Source: Ampelomyces quisqualis
Lineage: Eukaryota; Ascomycota; Dothideomycetes; Pleosporales; Phaeosphaeriaceae
Length of the DNA: 64,000 nt
Assembly: GCA_018398575.1 (NCBI GenBank)
Contig: JAGTXZ010000003.1
Coordinates: 682,001 to 746,000 of the forward strand
Direction: 5' to 3'
Numbering within the stretch: the stretch's first letter is position 1; every line of letters begins with the position of its first letter. The notes below the pieces were generated by a model. The model did no database searches and was not told where the DNA came from. It saw only the letters and a list, made by a program, of their open reading frames with translations. Positions 12,806-22,260 of this stretch are shown here, in pieces. Position numbers and translations under genes: made by a program.

Positions 12806-13076
12806 TGTATAGCAGCAAAGTTACAGAATAACAATAGCAGTACAAATAGAAGTAAGTTAATTTCTATTCTATAGCTTTAGTGCAGAACTGCTCTTTTGTA
12901 GATATAACTAGACGTATGTCTTTATAACTAGAATGCACTAGGTCTGCGCTAGCGTAGCGCTGTTAAGACGCTAGAGTAGCTGTGCGCGTTTTACGTGTGT
13001 AACAGCTAGAGTAGCGTTATAGTAGCACAGGCGCATTGCTGCGCAACTAACAGCTCTACACTATAGCATCCTTACA
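12806..13076 (-). repeat. LTR, right copy (5' LTR of the chromovirus)
   Basis: This 271-bp copy begins TGTATAGC and ends CTTACA, so it keeps the TG...CA ends typical of LTRs. It aligns with 6053-6323 without a length change. The gag reading begins just below it on the minus strand. Confidence 0.87.
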
Positions 13077-13599
13077 CACAACCTTTATAACAAGACGTTA
13101 ATTAAGATTATAAGAGTAATTAAGAGATTTACAGCCTAAGTTAGAAACAAATTTAATCTAAAAATTGTAGAATTCTATTATAATAATAACACTGCAACTC
13201 TGCCTTAGAGAGAGCGTTTACAGTATAAGGAGTAGGTAGATTAAGAGAGGATTAAAATACTACGCCTACTACTATACACGTATTAGCTAAATAGATTAGC
13301 TAAGTAGGTAGGCTAGAAGCTAATTATAAAATTAATTAAGATGCGTATAGGTACAAATCTTCTAACTAAGCTTAAGCTATATATTATAGATGCAGCTGCC
13401 TACTTACACAGTATAAGCCTATTAAAAATCTATAGTCTTTAATCCCTAAATAAGGTTCTGCACGCCTAGTTTTGGTAATATTTTTAATAGTACAAGCTAG
13501 CAATTACTAGGCATAGGACTACTAATCTACGCCTAAATTAGAGTAGTATTTATACTTATAGCTGCAGAGCGTATCCTCTTAATTGCGACTAAGTAGTAG

Positions 13600-16150
13600 G
13601 TAGAAATAAGCAAGAGTTTAAAGTTAACTCTTGCAGCTATATTAGATATCTAGTAGGCTATTAAGCCTCTAATATCTATTATGTATAGGTTCTATTAATT
13701 AATCAAGTAATTGTATTAAGAGACGTTACTTTTTATAAATCTATATTCTATTCTAGCAACTAAGAAGATAAGATGCCTAAAGGGTAGGCACTTAAGATTA
13801 TAGATATTCTATACGTTAGTAAACTTAATAATCCTAGGCAGAATATTAACTTGCCTATTCTACAGGATTAACTAAGCTAGGAAATTACTAAGGTTACTAA
13901 GCAACAGCTTAGAGGTAAGCATCTAATCCTAAGAATTATAGAGACTAGCTAGTCTTATAATTACAAAAAAGAGAGAGCAGAAGCTAAGAAGAGTGCTAGT
14001 AAGGCTAGCAAGTATTTAGAAATCTTCTTAGACTAAAGTAAATATACTAAGCTTGTTACACTAGAGGCAACTCTAGAACTAGATTAAGTATCTAGTATTA
14101 AGCTTATTAAGCGCGTAGGATCTAATAGCTAAGGACTATTGCTAGGTCCTAAAAGAGCTAGCCTATTAGTATCTAGAGATTAGATAGGTTCCTAACAGGA
14201 TAGGCAGTTAGCCTTTTCCTCTCCTACTACTTAACCTAGAAGTAGTAACTCTAGAGCCCTAGATAAAGTAGAATTAGTAAATTCTCTTATATAATTAAGT
14301 TGTTAACTATAAGAAGTAGCTTCTAAAATTAATAAACTACTAGGTTAATACATGCTACTTTACTATAAGAAAGATTATAATAATTAGATAGGAGGTAAGA
14401 GTGTTAATATGTTAATTGCAGATCTATTTATAGATTACTAGAAGTATAATTTTAAGAATACTTTCCTTCTAGGCCTTATAGAAGACTAGACTAAGCGCTC
14501 TAGTTACAAAACACTAAACGCTATAATTATAACAGTAATGCTAAGTAATTAGAATTACTAAACAGTTAAGAAGCGTACTTATAGAAATAACATACCTAAG
14601 CTGCCTAACACATAGAAGCAGATACTTTAACATCTAATAAAAAGCCTGTTATTAGATGCTTCCTTTAAAGAAACTAATTAGCTATACAAGAAAGGTACTT
14701 AGAAAGAGATTCTAAAGTATAAGTCTAAGGATTAACTAATCCTATTAAAATAGGTCTAGGTATATAAGTTTAATTAAGATACTTACTTTCTAAAGTGTAA
14801 GGCTAGGCTTATAGTAAGAGGAGATCTCTAGGAGAAGAACTCTCTACTTACTACGTACGCTACTACTCTTGCAGCTAAGTCTTTTAGGATTGCTATAGCT
14901 ATTATAGCCTATTTTGATCTAGAAATTATGTAATATAATATAGTTAGAGCGTTTCTTAACACCTTAATTACAGCTAATAATCTAGTAATTTGTAAACTAC
15001 TAGATAGATTTAAGAAAGCTAGGCTATATATAAGGCTTAACTAAGTGCTCTATAGGCTTAGAGAATTTCTATTGCTTTAGTATAAGAAATTCTTAAGATT
15101 ACTACGCAAGATAGGACTACTTGCATCTAAAGAACAACCTTATCTATTCTTTACTTAGGATTAAATAGTCTTTGTTCTGTTCTATATTAATAATATTCTA
15201 CTTATCTATTACAAAGATTATAAGCTTAAAGCTAAGGATCTATAGGGTAAAAATATTAGTAAATACAAAATCTAGGACTAAGGACTACTTAAATCGTTCC
15301 TTGGAATTAGAGTTATTTAAAACAGATTAGACAGATTAATTACTTTAGTCTACAACAACTATATTAACAAGATTACTAAAAAGTTTAGTCTACACAATAG
15401 ATTGTTCTCTCTAACACTACTGCTATCTAAAGAGCTCTACAAGAACACTAGGGAAGCTAGTAAGTAAGAAATTAAGGCCTATTAAGAAAGAGTTAGATTA
15501 GTTCTCTATACTGCAATTATAATCTACTTAGATATTGCTTACGCAGTCTTAAAGCTTTTCTATTTCTTAACTAATCTTTTAGACAAGTATATTAAAGCTG
15601 TAGAATAAGTAATTATATACCTGTGTTAAACAAGGTTTAATTTAATTAAGTATAAGGATTTTAATAGTCTAGAACTTACTATTTGTAGAGACTTCTCCTT
15701 TGCTAATAATAAAGTAACTAGGCGTTCCTTACATAGTTATATAGCTATTCTGTTTAGAGAAGCAATCTCTTAGAAAGCTGCTAGATAAAGATTAGTTACT
15801 ACCTTAACTATAGAAGCTAAGCTACCTACTCTAGAATACGCAGCAAAAGAATCTATAGCGCTTAACTAGTTCTTTAAAGAGCTTACGCTTAATCTAAAAG
15901 ATCTCTAGAATATTTAGTATAATAATTAGCAGACTATCTAACTAGTTATAGAAAAAAATAAGCAGATATCTACAAAACTTAGGCATGTTAATATTTAGAA
16001 TATGTAGCTTAGGCAAGAACACTTAAAAGGATTATTTTAAGTATTCTATCTAGAATCTAGATTAATGCTAGCTAATAGTCTTATGAAGAACCTTACCTAT
16101 TAACAATTTCTTAAGTTTAAGCAGCTTCTTAACCTTAAGAATATAAGCAA
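13600..16150 (+). mobile_element. RIP-degraded Ty1/copia retrotransposon
   Basis: The plus strand, read through stops, gives the copia order. A linker lies before RT at about 13.8-14.7 kb. RT follows at about 14.7-15.3 kb (VYKFN.DTYFLKCKARLIV, RGDL, AYFDLEI..YNIVRAFLNT, LFYINNILLIYYKDY, the last in place of the catalytic Y-V-D-D). RNase H is at about 15.5-16.15 kb (YLDIAYAVLKL, TRRSLHSYIA, AAKESIAL, ISTKLRHVNI). It is adjacent to, and oppositely oriented from, the chromovirus, whose 5' LTR ends at 13076. LTRs were not identified. Stops at former Trp, Gln and Arg codons kill every domain. Confidence 0.8.
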
Positions 16151-17507
16151 GTTACTTATAAATCAATAATTAGAAAATACAAAGATTAATTTAACTTTTC
16201 TATCTTCTAATTATTTTGCTTACTCTTAAAGCTTAAGATTACTATAGGATCTAAGTAGAGTAAACATATAAAACAAGACTACTAAGCGCTAAATTACAAG
16301 CAAAACTATTTAGAAACTAGCCTCTATAAAGTTAAAGACCTTATTAATTATCTTGTAAGCCTAAGTACAACACTTAGCAATTAAGAGACCTAAAGCTCTT
16401 AATTCTTAGCTTAGAGTTAGCAAATCTCTAACTGTTCCTATAGCCTTAGGTAATAGAGATAATAGCTAATTCTATACCAGCTCTTAACACTTAGGTATTA
16501 GAGTCTAAGTAGCCTAAAGCTACTTCTTAAGTAGTAGAGCCTTAGGCAGGAAAGAGCTGTAGCACTAGTAACTAAACAATAGCTACTACTTACTTAGCGT
16601 AAATAGAGCCTAAGCTATAAACCTGCTTAACGCTCTACTACACTTATATCCTCTAAAGCCCTAAGTAGGACGCGTAGGCTTAGCACTTAGTAAGCTAAAA
16701 GTTAGATTAATATAGCTTAAGCTTGTTCTAAAACTAGTAAGAGCTAGAACGCTCTAAGCCTGCTATAAGGCCTTTATAGCCTTAAGCTGCTAATTAAGCT
16801 ACGCGCAAGCCTTTTCTAGCTTCTATAAACAAATTAGCTATTTCTAAGATTAAATAATCTTAAAAGCTTACTATAATAGTTTTCTTAAACACACTAATAA
16901 TAATTTACATAGCCTACTTACGCAGATTACCTAGGCTACTTATATTATTAAGTATATTATTAATAGTAACTAGAACAACCTATATCTTAATATAAGAATA
17001 GTTTAAGTAAGCTGTATAAAACTTGCTTATTATCAATCTAGCCCTACTATAGCAGCGTCTGTTACCCTACTTGTTAGTAAACTAAGAGGCGTACTATAAG
17101 CAAGAGCTAGATTAGAGCTCTTTCTTCTTAACTCTAATAGTCTCTTTACTAGATACTACTCTACTCTTAGGCAAGAGATTGCGCTACTTAGTCTTGCGCT
17201 AAGATTAGCGCAGTAGATTTAGATTATTAGCTAGAACTTAATTGTCCTTGCTCTTAACAGCTAGTATAGTAGTAGTAGCGTTCTTCTTATAGGCGTGCGC
17301 GTAGGCTATCTTGTTAACTATAACAGTAGGATTCTTCTTAGGCAGCTGCCCAAGTTAGTAATAGACTAGATTAAGAGTAAAAAAACTTACTATAATAGAG
17401 GAGATTAAGTAAGTAGTTAATAAAGTAGATAATAAGAAGAATAAATAGATAGGTAGCTAGTTAATAAGTTAATTAATAAGTTAATTAATGCTCTAGAGTG
17501 TAAGAAT
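16151..17507. repeat. Unassigned RIP-degraded sequence
   Basis: The composition matches the neighbouring elements: TA-rich, with no TCA/TGA/CCA/TGG to speak of. I recognise no domain or terminal repeat. It is probably the 3' part of the copia element plus unrelated repeat debris. Confidence 0.5.
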
Positions 17508-17743
17508 ATAAGAGTAGGTAAGCTTCTTATACCTAAGTAACGTAACTGCTAGGTAATAAGCTTGCCTACTGCTTTCTTACCTAATAGCGCAATCTTACTC
17601 TATAACAATACACGTAAACAGACTACCTCTTACCTAACTAATAGGCTAGGTAACGTAAACGCTTTAAATTAAAGCTTAGTATATAGGTAAACCTATTCTA
17701 ATAGTCTGTTTACTCTTATAATATAGGACTACCTACTTATAAA
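17508..17743 (+). repeat. Large inverted repeat, left arm
   Basis: About 235 bp are matched, inverted and imperfectly, by 18462-18697. The shared outer part includes AGCTTCTTATACCTAAGTAA (17521) against its complement ending near 18689. Each arm carries the same 100-bp MITE-like element at the same place, so the MITE was inserted before the arm was duplicated. Confidence 0.7.
17614..17713. mobile_element. MITE-like 100-bp element, copy 1
   Basis: Bounded by GTAAACAGACT and its perfect inverted copy AGTCTGTTTAC, with no coding capacity. Lies inside the left arm of the large inverted repeat. Confidence 0.6.
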
Positions 17744-17901
17744 ACCTTTACATAAGGCCTAGTTAAAATAATATAGGCTATAATTTTAAGTAGATAATAC
17801 TAATATTAGATTTAGTTATATATATAGTAAATGATTAGGAATTTATATACTAATAACTTACGTTTAAGCTAATAAATAGAGCAACACAACGCCTGTAATA
17901 T

Positions 17902-18208
17902 AGAGTAGTATTGCTATTTACTTTAATTACTACTTTTGCTCTACTAAATAGATTAGGTAAGCTAATAAGTTTACCTAATCTAGAAGGTATGTAATAGAGT
18001 ATGTAAATTAGCAGATTACAGAATTGTTAAGTATAATACTTAAGTATATTACTAAGAAAGTAAAGATCTATTTAGGACTAGACTAACTAATTAAGCTGTC
18101 TCTTAGCTTAGTATATTTAATCTAATCTATCTTTGCATAGTATAGAATAAGTAATACAATTTTTTTACTTATAACAATTTAATCTATAGTATTGCTTAGC
18201 TCCTATAA
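17902..18208. repeat. 300-bp direct repeat, copy A
   Basis: Shares an extended sequence with copies at 18731-18980 and 19768-20092. It includes an ATTAGGTAAG..TTTACCTAAT inverted motif, GAGTATGTAAATTAG, and a conserved end CTATAGTATT. It is heavily RIP-mutated. It may be a solo LTR or a small element. Confidence 0.7.
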
Positions 18209-18461
18209 TTTCTATATACTAAAGAGGTTTTACCTTTACTTTGTGTGCTCTATATACTATTAGAGATTAGAGAAAGCTAAGAGAGTATCCTGCTCTATTA
18301 GCTCTATACTAAGTAAGAAAGTATAAGAAGTAACTTTATCTTATAACTAATTAGTAGTGCAGTATAGAGTATACTCTCTAGTAGTTCTTACTTATAAGAG
18401 AGCGCTTTTTAGTAGGGCTAGAGCCTAGCAGCTTATAGGTTGTAACAAGTTCTTATAACTA

Positions 18462-18697
18462 GTTCTTACAAGTAGGCAGCTCTATAGAATAGGTGTAAAC
18501 AGACTGTTAGTATTAGTTTACCTATTACCTAAGTGTTAATTTAGAGTATTTGTTTAATCTTAGCCTATTAACTAGGTTAGTAGTAGTCTGTTTACGCGTA
18601 TTATTATAGAGTAAGATTGCGTAATTAAGTAAGAGAGTAGAAAAGAAAGCTTGTTACCTAGTAGAAGTATTACTTAGGTATAAGAAGCTAGCCTACT
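18462..18697 (-). repeat. Large inverted repeat, right arm
   Basis: This is the inverted partner of 17508-17743, separated from it by about 720 bp. The pair could be the ends of a 1.2-kb foldback-type element or a local inverted duplication. The spacer contains a copy of the 300-bp direct repeat. Confidence 0.7.
18495..18595. mobile_element. MITE-like 101-bp element, copy 2
   Basis: Has the same 11-bp ends (GTAAACAGACT ... AGTCTGTTTAC) and an interior related to the complement of copy 1. Lies at the equivalent place in the right arm. Confidence 0.6.
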
Positions 18698-18730
18698 ACT
18701 ATAGTCTTATATACTAGAATATTAATTAAC

Positions 18731-18980
18731 TTATATAATAGAGTATGTAAATTAGTAGATTATAGAATTCTTATACGTAATACCTAAGTTTAGGATTGTT
18801 ACATATAATATCTAAATATGTTACTAAGAAAATAAAAGCCTATTTAGGCTTAGCCTATCTAATTAAGATAATTCTTAGCTTAGTGTATTTAATATAATCT
18901 CTCTTTACATAAGAGTAGAATAAGTAATCTAATCTTTCTACTTTTAATAATCTAATCTATAGTATTACTTAGCTTCTATA
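18731..18980. repeat. 300-bp direct repeat, copy B (5'-truncated)
   Basis: Aligns with copies A and C from GAGTATGTAAATTAG to CTATAGTATTAC. The first 60 or so bases, including the ATTAGGTAAG..TTTACCTAAT motif, are missing. Confidence 0.65.
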
Positions 18981-19448
18981 GTAATAAGCCCTGCGTTATA
19001 AGACTATAGTATTAATTTCTTCTATATACCTTATATTGCTAAGGTACTACCTAGATTAAAGATTACTCTAATACTTCTTAAAACTCTCTTTAAATACTCT
19101 CTATATTAACTACCTAGTCCTATAATTATAGATACCTATTCTAATAATAAGATTAGCCTAGATATTCTCTTATATAATTTATTAGACTAGCTATACTAGT
19201 TTACCTAACTCTAGCTTTATGCTTGCAATAAAGAAGTCTAGGATTAAGTTAACCTAGATAGCAAAGTAGTACTTCTAATTAACAACTAAGAGCCTAATTA
19301 CCTTAAACTTCTAGCTGTGCCTAGTTAGCTAGTCTTAGCTCTACTATTAGGCTAGTAAATACGTTGTCTCTACTTTTAAATCTAGTAGAGTTGAGGCTTA
19401 GTTTTCTGTTACAATTTTATAGACCTAGATAGCCGCCTTATAACTGTT
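18981..19448. repeat. Unassigned RIP-degraded sequence
   Basis: Has the same mutated composition as its flanks. The minus strand reads a short open-like stretch (..AKTSQLGTARSLR..) once stops are ignored, which I could not assign to a transposase family. Confidence 0.4.
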
Positions 19449-19580
19449 CAAAAATTTCCCGATTTGGACTAGTATTGACGAAGTTATGGGGCAACCTACT
19501 GATTGGGTTGAGTTAGGGTACCTACCTGTCATTTCAGCGTTATCTTAGCGAATACTAGTCCGTTTTAGGTAATTTTTGCG
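19449..19580. mobile_element. Small palindromic (MITE-like) element, weakly mutated
   Basis: A left arm at 19449-19483 and a right arm at 19544-19580 are imperfect inverted repeats of about 35 bp. Their core GGACTAGTATT / AATACTAGTCC is perfect, and CAAAAATT / AATTTTTG outside it also pairs. The interior contains TGA, TGG, CGA and TCA, which are scarce in the surrounding RIP-mutated DNA. Confidence 0.5.
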
Positions 19581-19767
19581 TCTGTGCGTAGCCCTAAGGT
19601 GGAGCTATAAGATGGCTTACTAATAATACTTCTAGCACTAATAATGCCTAAGCTATTAAGGAGAAACCAATTACCCTAGTTGGGTACTCATTTACTACTG
19701 TATCTACTATCTAGAGCTACTTATCTTAATACGCAAATCTGCAATAAAGCTTTTAATTAATAAATAT

Positions 19768-20092
19768 AGAGTAGCCTTTATATTTACTTATAATACTACT
19801 TCTACTCTACTAATTAGATTAGATAAGCTAATAAGTTTACCTAATCTAAAGAGTGTATAATAGAGTATATAGATTAGTAGATTATAGAATCTATATATAT
19901 ATAATACCTAAGTATAGAATTGTTACACGTAATGTTTAAACATGTTACTAAAGAAATAAGAGACTATTTAGGATTAGCTTATCTAATTAAGCTAATTTTT
20001 AGCTTAGTATATTTAATCTAATTAATCTTTATATAGAGTAGAATAAGTAATTTAATCTTTTTTACTTATAATAATCTAATCTATAGTATTAC
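19768..20092. repeat. 300-bp direct repeat, copy C
   Basis: This is the full-length-like third copy, with the same start (AGAGTAG..) and the same end (CTATAGTATTAC) as copies A and B. A decayed tRNA-like sequence follows 33 bp further on. Confidence 0.7.
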
Positions 20093-20124
20093 GTAGATCT
20101 TATATTAGGCGTTTAACAGTTATA

Positions 20125-20200
20125 ACTTATACTAGAAATTAAACCTAGGTCTCTACTAGTTGCAACTAGTAGTAGCGCTCTACTACTAAGCTATATAACT
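20125..20200 (-). pseudogene. Decayed tRNA-like sequence (tRNA relic or SINE head)
   Basis: The minus strand folds like a tRNA. An acceptor pair AGTTATA/TATAAGT has one mismatch. A D-arm GCTT-AGTAGTA-GAGC corresponds to an A box, and a T-arm CTAGG-TTTAATT-TCTAG corresponds to a B box. Each departure from an A or B box consensus is what Y-C-R mutation gives (for example TGG to TAG, TTCGA to TTTAA). The anticodon arm is too long and contains a perfect palindrome CTACTAGTTGCAACTAGTAG, so no anticodon can be assigned. RIP acts on repeats, so a tRNA-derived SINE is more likely than a single tRNA gene. Confidence 0.55.
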
Positions 20201-20239
20201 TTTTGCCTTTTGATATAGAAAATGCTACCTCATTTAGTT

Positions 20240-20390
20240 AGTCTACTGAATCTGATTAATTTGATTAATCTTACCTATTTGATTAGATTGATTAGATTAG
20301 CAATACAAAACACTAGATTGGATTAGATTAATAGCTAAAACAGCCAGATTGATTGATCAGATTGCAATCCAGATTAATTGTTGGCAAGTT
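20240..20390. repeat. Irregular GATTRATT/GATTAGATT repeat at the edge of the transposon block
   Basis: Many overlapping copies of GATTAATT, GATTGATT and GATTAGATT lie over about 150 bp, just where the RIP-mutated composition gives way to normal sequence. Confidence 0.6.
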
Positions 20391-20955
20391 TGACGTCTAA
20401 AATCCAAAGTCAGGTCCAGCAAGGCGAACCAGAACTTCGAGGCTGGGCAGAATTTTTTTAATCTGGGCTTTCCTGAGAAGCTTTCGGATGCCTTGAAGAG
20501 CAGACTAATTCGTCATTACTTCGAACAACAAGAGAACTGGAAGAGCGACCAGGGCGTCACACATATTACGTACTGGTATGCCCTACCGCAGACGTCAAAT
20601 TAGAAGAAAAATTGTTCTGAGAAACGTGTTTGGACACTTTCTATTGGCCTTGTGTATTTTGTTTAGAGCGAGCGAATCTTCAACCGTTGTCCAAGAAGTT
20701 TGTTTGCACGAAGTGCGATTGCAGTATAGAACAGCTAACGATGGATGGGTTACTTAATGATTACATCATGAGTTAGCCAGAATATGATAGAAGAAATACA
20801 GTCACGGTTTTCCATGCCTTCCAGCTGACTACTGATCATGCAAGAGATTATGTACATTTACCAGGCAGAAAGACCATCATATGGACAAGAAGCTCAGGAC
20901 ACTGCAAATTTAACTACAGAGTATAATATCGCTTGGAAAATGGCAAAGAAAAATC
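20391..20955. other. Intergenic, 3' of the GH64 gene
   Basis: Normal base composition. I see no supported gene, RNA or repeat. Confidence 0.6.
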
Positions 20956-22260
20956 TTAGTTGCCACCAACAGCGATAGTGAACAGTCGCGGGCTCCCATC
21001 AAACAGTGTACCAGCAACGTCCTCGCCACCATCCGGCACAACATCATCGTAAGGGAAAGCATACCCTCTTCCATCCTTTTGAACTTCGTGCACAATCCTC
21101 GCATAGTGGTTTGTAGTCTCGAGGTCCTTGTAGTATTCGCTAGGATTACTTCCATTAGGGAACTGGTTGCCAGGTGTGTTCAGCAAAATGCTCCGGTTAT
21201 ATGCAGCAGCTAGTCGCGGAATGACAGCATTACGCGCCTGATTCGAGCCAGTCGCAAATGGGCCAGTAGAGCATGTGAAAATGTCACGCGCAGATGGCGG
21301 AGAGAACGATCCTGCTTCGCCAAGTTGCAATTCGTCGCCTCGAACGCGACCCGCAATGTTTCCGGCTGCGGCTTGCGTGTTGATGATGATATCTTCGTTG
21401 CGGTATTTGTCCCAGACTGCATTCGTGTATGCATCCCAGTAACCATCCCATGCGCCGCCGTTACCCACAAGCAGATTGTTCGGGCTGAGTACTCGCAAGG
21501 GCTGGCCGTTCGCTTCGTAGATGAGCTGATTCCATGGTCGGCCATCACGCTGTGATTGAGCACGAAGCTCGTTGATTAAGGTTTGAAAACCGTCAGCGCG
21601 CATGCCGGGTACGGTCTGTGTATTGCCTTGAGTGTTGGTGAGTGATAGGGCAACCGGGATGCTGACGAAGTCAACGTAGGAGATATTTGCAAACAGTTGC
21701 GCATCGTTGTATGTAAACTCGCAGAAAGTCCAGTTGAGATTGTAGTTGGGATCTGATGGATTGGTCACGCTCGGCTCGACGACAGCGGGACCTGGGTTCA
21801 ATAGGAAAGTCAACTTCGCATCAATGCTGAACCAGATGCGACCGCCAGCAATCTTTGGAATTTTCACGTTAACAGTGTTGCCTGGTGCACCCAGAGGTAT
21901 AGCCACATCGGCTTGCAGTGGTTGTTGGATGTCGGCTGGAGCAATGGGGTAGTAGGGGCTTCGACCATCGGCCTGCAGGAAAACAGGGGTATTGTTCCTC
22001 TCCAGAGCAAGACCAGTGATATAGGCATAAACATTCCCAGAGTTGGATTTGTTCTGCAAGGCTAGCTGCAGTGTTCCAGGCACGGTTTCTGCGAGGACTT
22101 GCTGCTGTTGCTCGCCTTGTGCTGGCGCTGCGCGGTTTTGGGGGCCCGCATCGGCACTTGCTGGAGCTGGAGCTGGAGCTGGCGCCGGTGTATTTGCGGA
22201 CGTGTTCTGTTTCTGAAAGCTCTGTCGACGCTTGTCGATGAATTTCTTGAATGACTTCAT
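20956..22260 (-). CDS. GH64-family beta-1,3-glucanase
   Basis: A single-exon 434-residue protein starting at a true ATG (MKSFKKF). Residues 1-20 are basic, and 25-55 are a low-complexity Ala/Pro and Gln linker. The remaining part is a thaumatin-like GH64 domain, which cleaves beta-1,3-glucan (laminarin, fungal wall glucan) into oligosaccharides. The block TFCEFTYND..ISYVDFVS puts Glu181 and Asp197 16 residues apart, the spacing of the two catalytic acids known in the Streptomyces laminaripentaose-forming enzyme. There is no hydrophobic signal peptide at the N terminus, which is odd for a wall-active enzyme; it may be exported unconventionally or act inside the cell. It is the first gene next to the transposon block and has normal codon use. 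Confidence 0.85.
   Translation of the reverse strand: MKSFKKFIDKRRQSFQKQNTSANTPAPAPAPAPASADAGPQNRAAPAQGEQQQQVLAETVPGTLQLALQNKSNSGNVYAYITGLALERNNTPVFLQADGRSPYYPIAPADIQQPLQADVAIPLGAPGNTVNVKIPKIAGGRIWFSIDAKLTFLLNPGPAVVEPSVTNPSDPNYNLNWTFCEFTYNDAQLFANISYVDFVSIPVALSLTNTQGNTQTVPGMRADGFQTLINELRAQSQRDGRPWNQLIYEANGQPLRVLSPNNLLVGNGGAWDGYWDAYTNAVWDKYRNEDIIINTQAAAGNIAGRVRGDELQLGEAGSFSPPSARDIFTCSTGPFATGSNQARNAVIPRLAAAYNRSILLNTPGNQFPNGSNPSEYYKDLETTNHYARIVHEVQKDGRGYAFPYDDVVPDGGEDVAGTLFDGSPRLFTIAVGGN

Larger units (their letters stand above)
6053..13076 (-). mobile_element. Nearly complete RIP-degraded chromovirus (Ty3/gypsy LTR retrotransposon)
   Basis: Two direct 271-bp LTRs bound a 7.0-kb element read on the minus strand. 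Gag lies at about 11.7-12.7 kb (blocks FKGK.IR.YQDFKLG and LEVRVALSNYTKFSTT). The pol RT segment before and after a foreign insert includes ECTFATN.VKFLGFI at about 10.3-10.41 kb. RNase H is at about 9.79-10.14 kb (LRKLLPAKRNYYIYNLK, NNLRGFIGT). Integrase is at about 8.1-9.0 kb with the C-x2-C end of its zinc finger and the DFVTGLPLT block. A chromodomain is at about 7.87-8.02 kb (NKYLVNYLVK.KG.PLEYN). The chromodomain places it among chromoviruses, which target heterochromatin. Stops interrupt every domain, so it is dead. A target-site duplication was not evident. Confidence 0.85.

Noticed and set aside
17614..18595. Ends of one autonomous DNA transposon
   Set aside because: The GTAAACAGACT ends each form a closed 100-bp unit, and no transposase-like frame lies between the copies.
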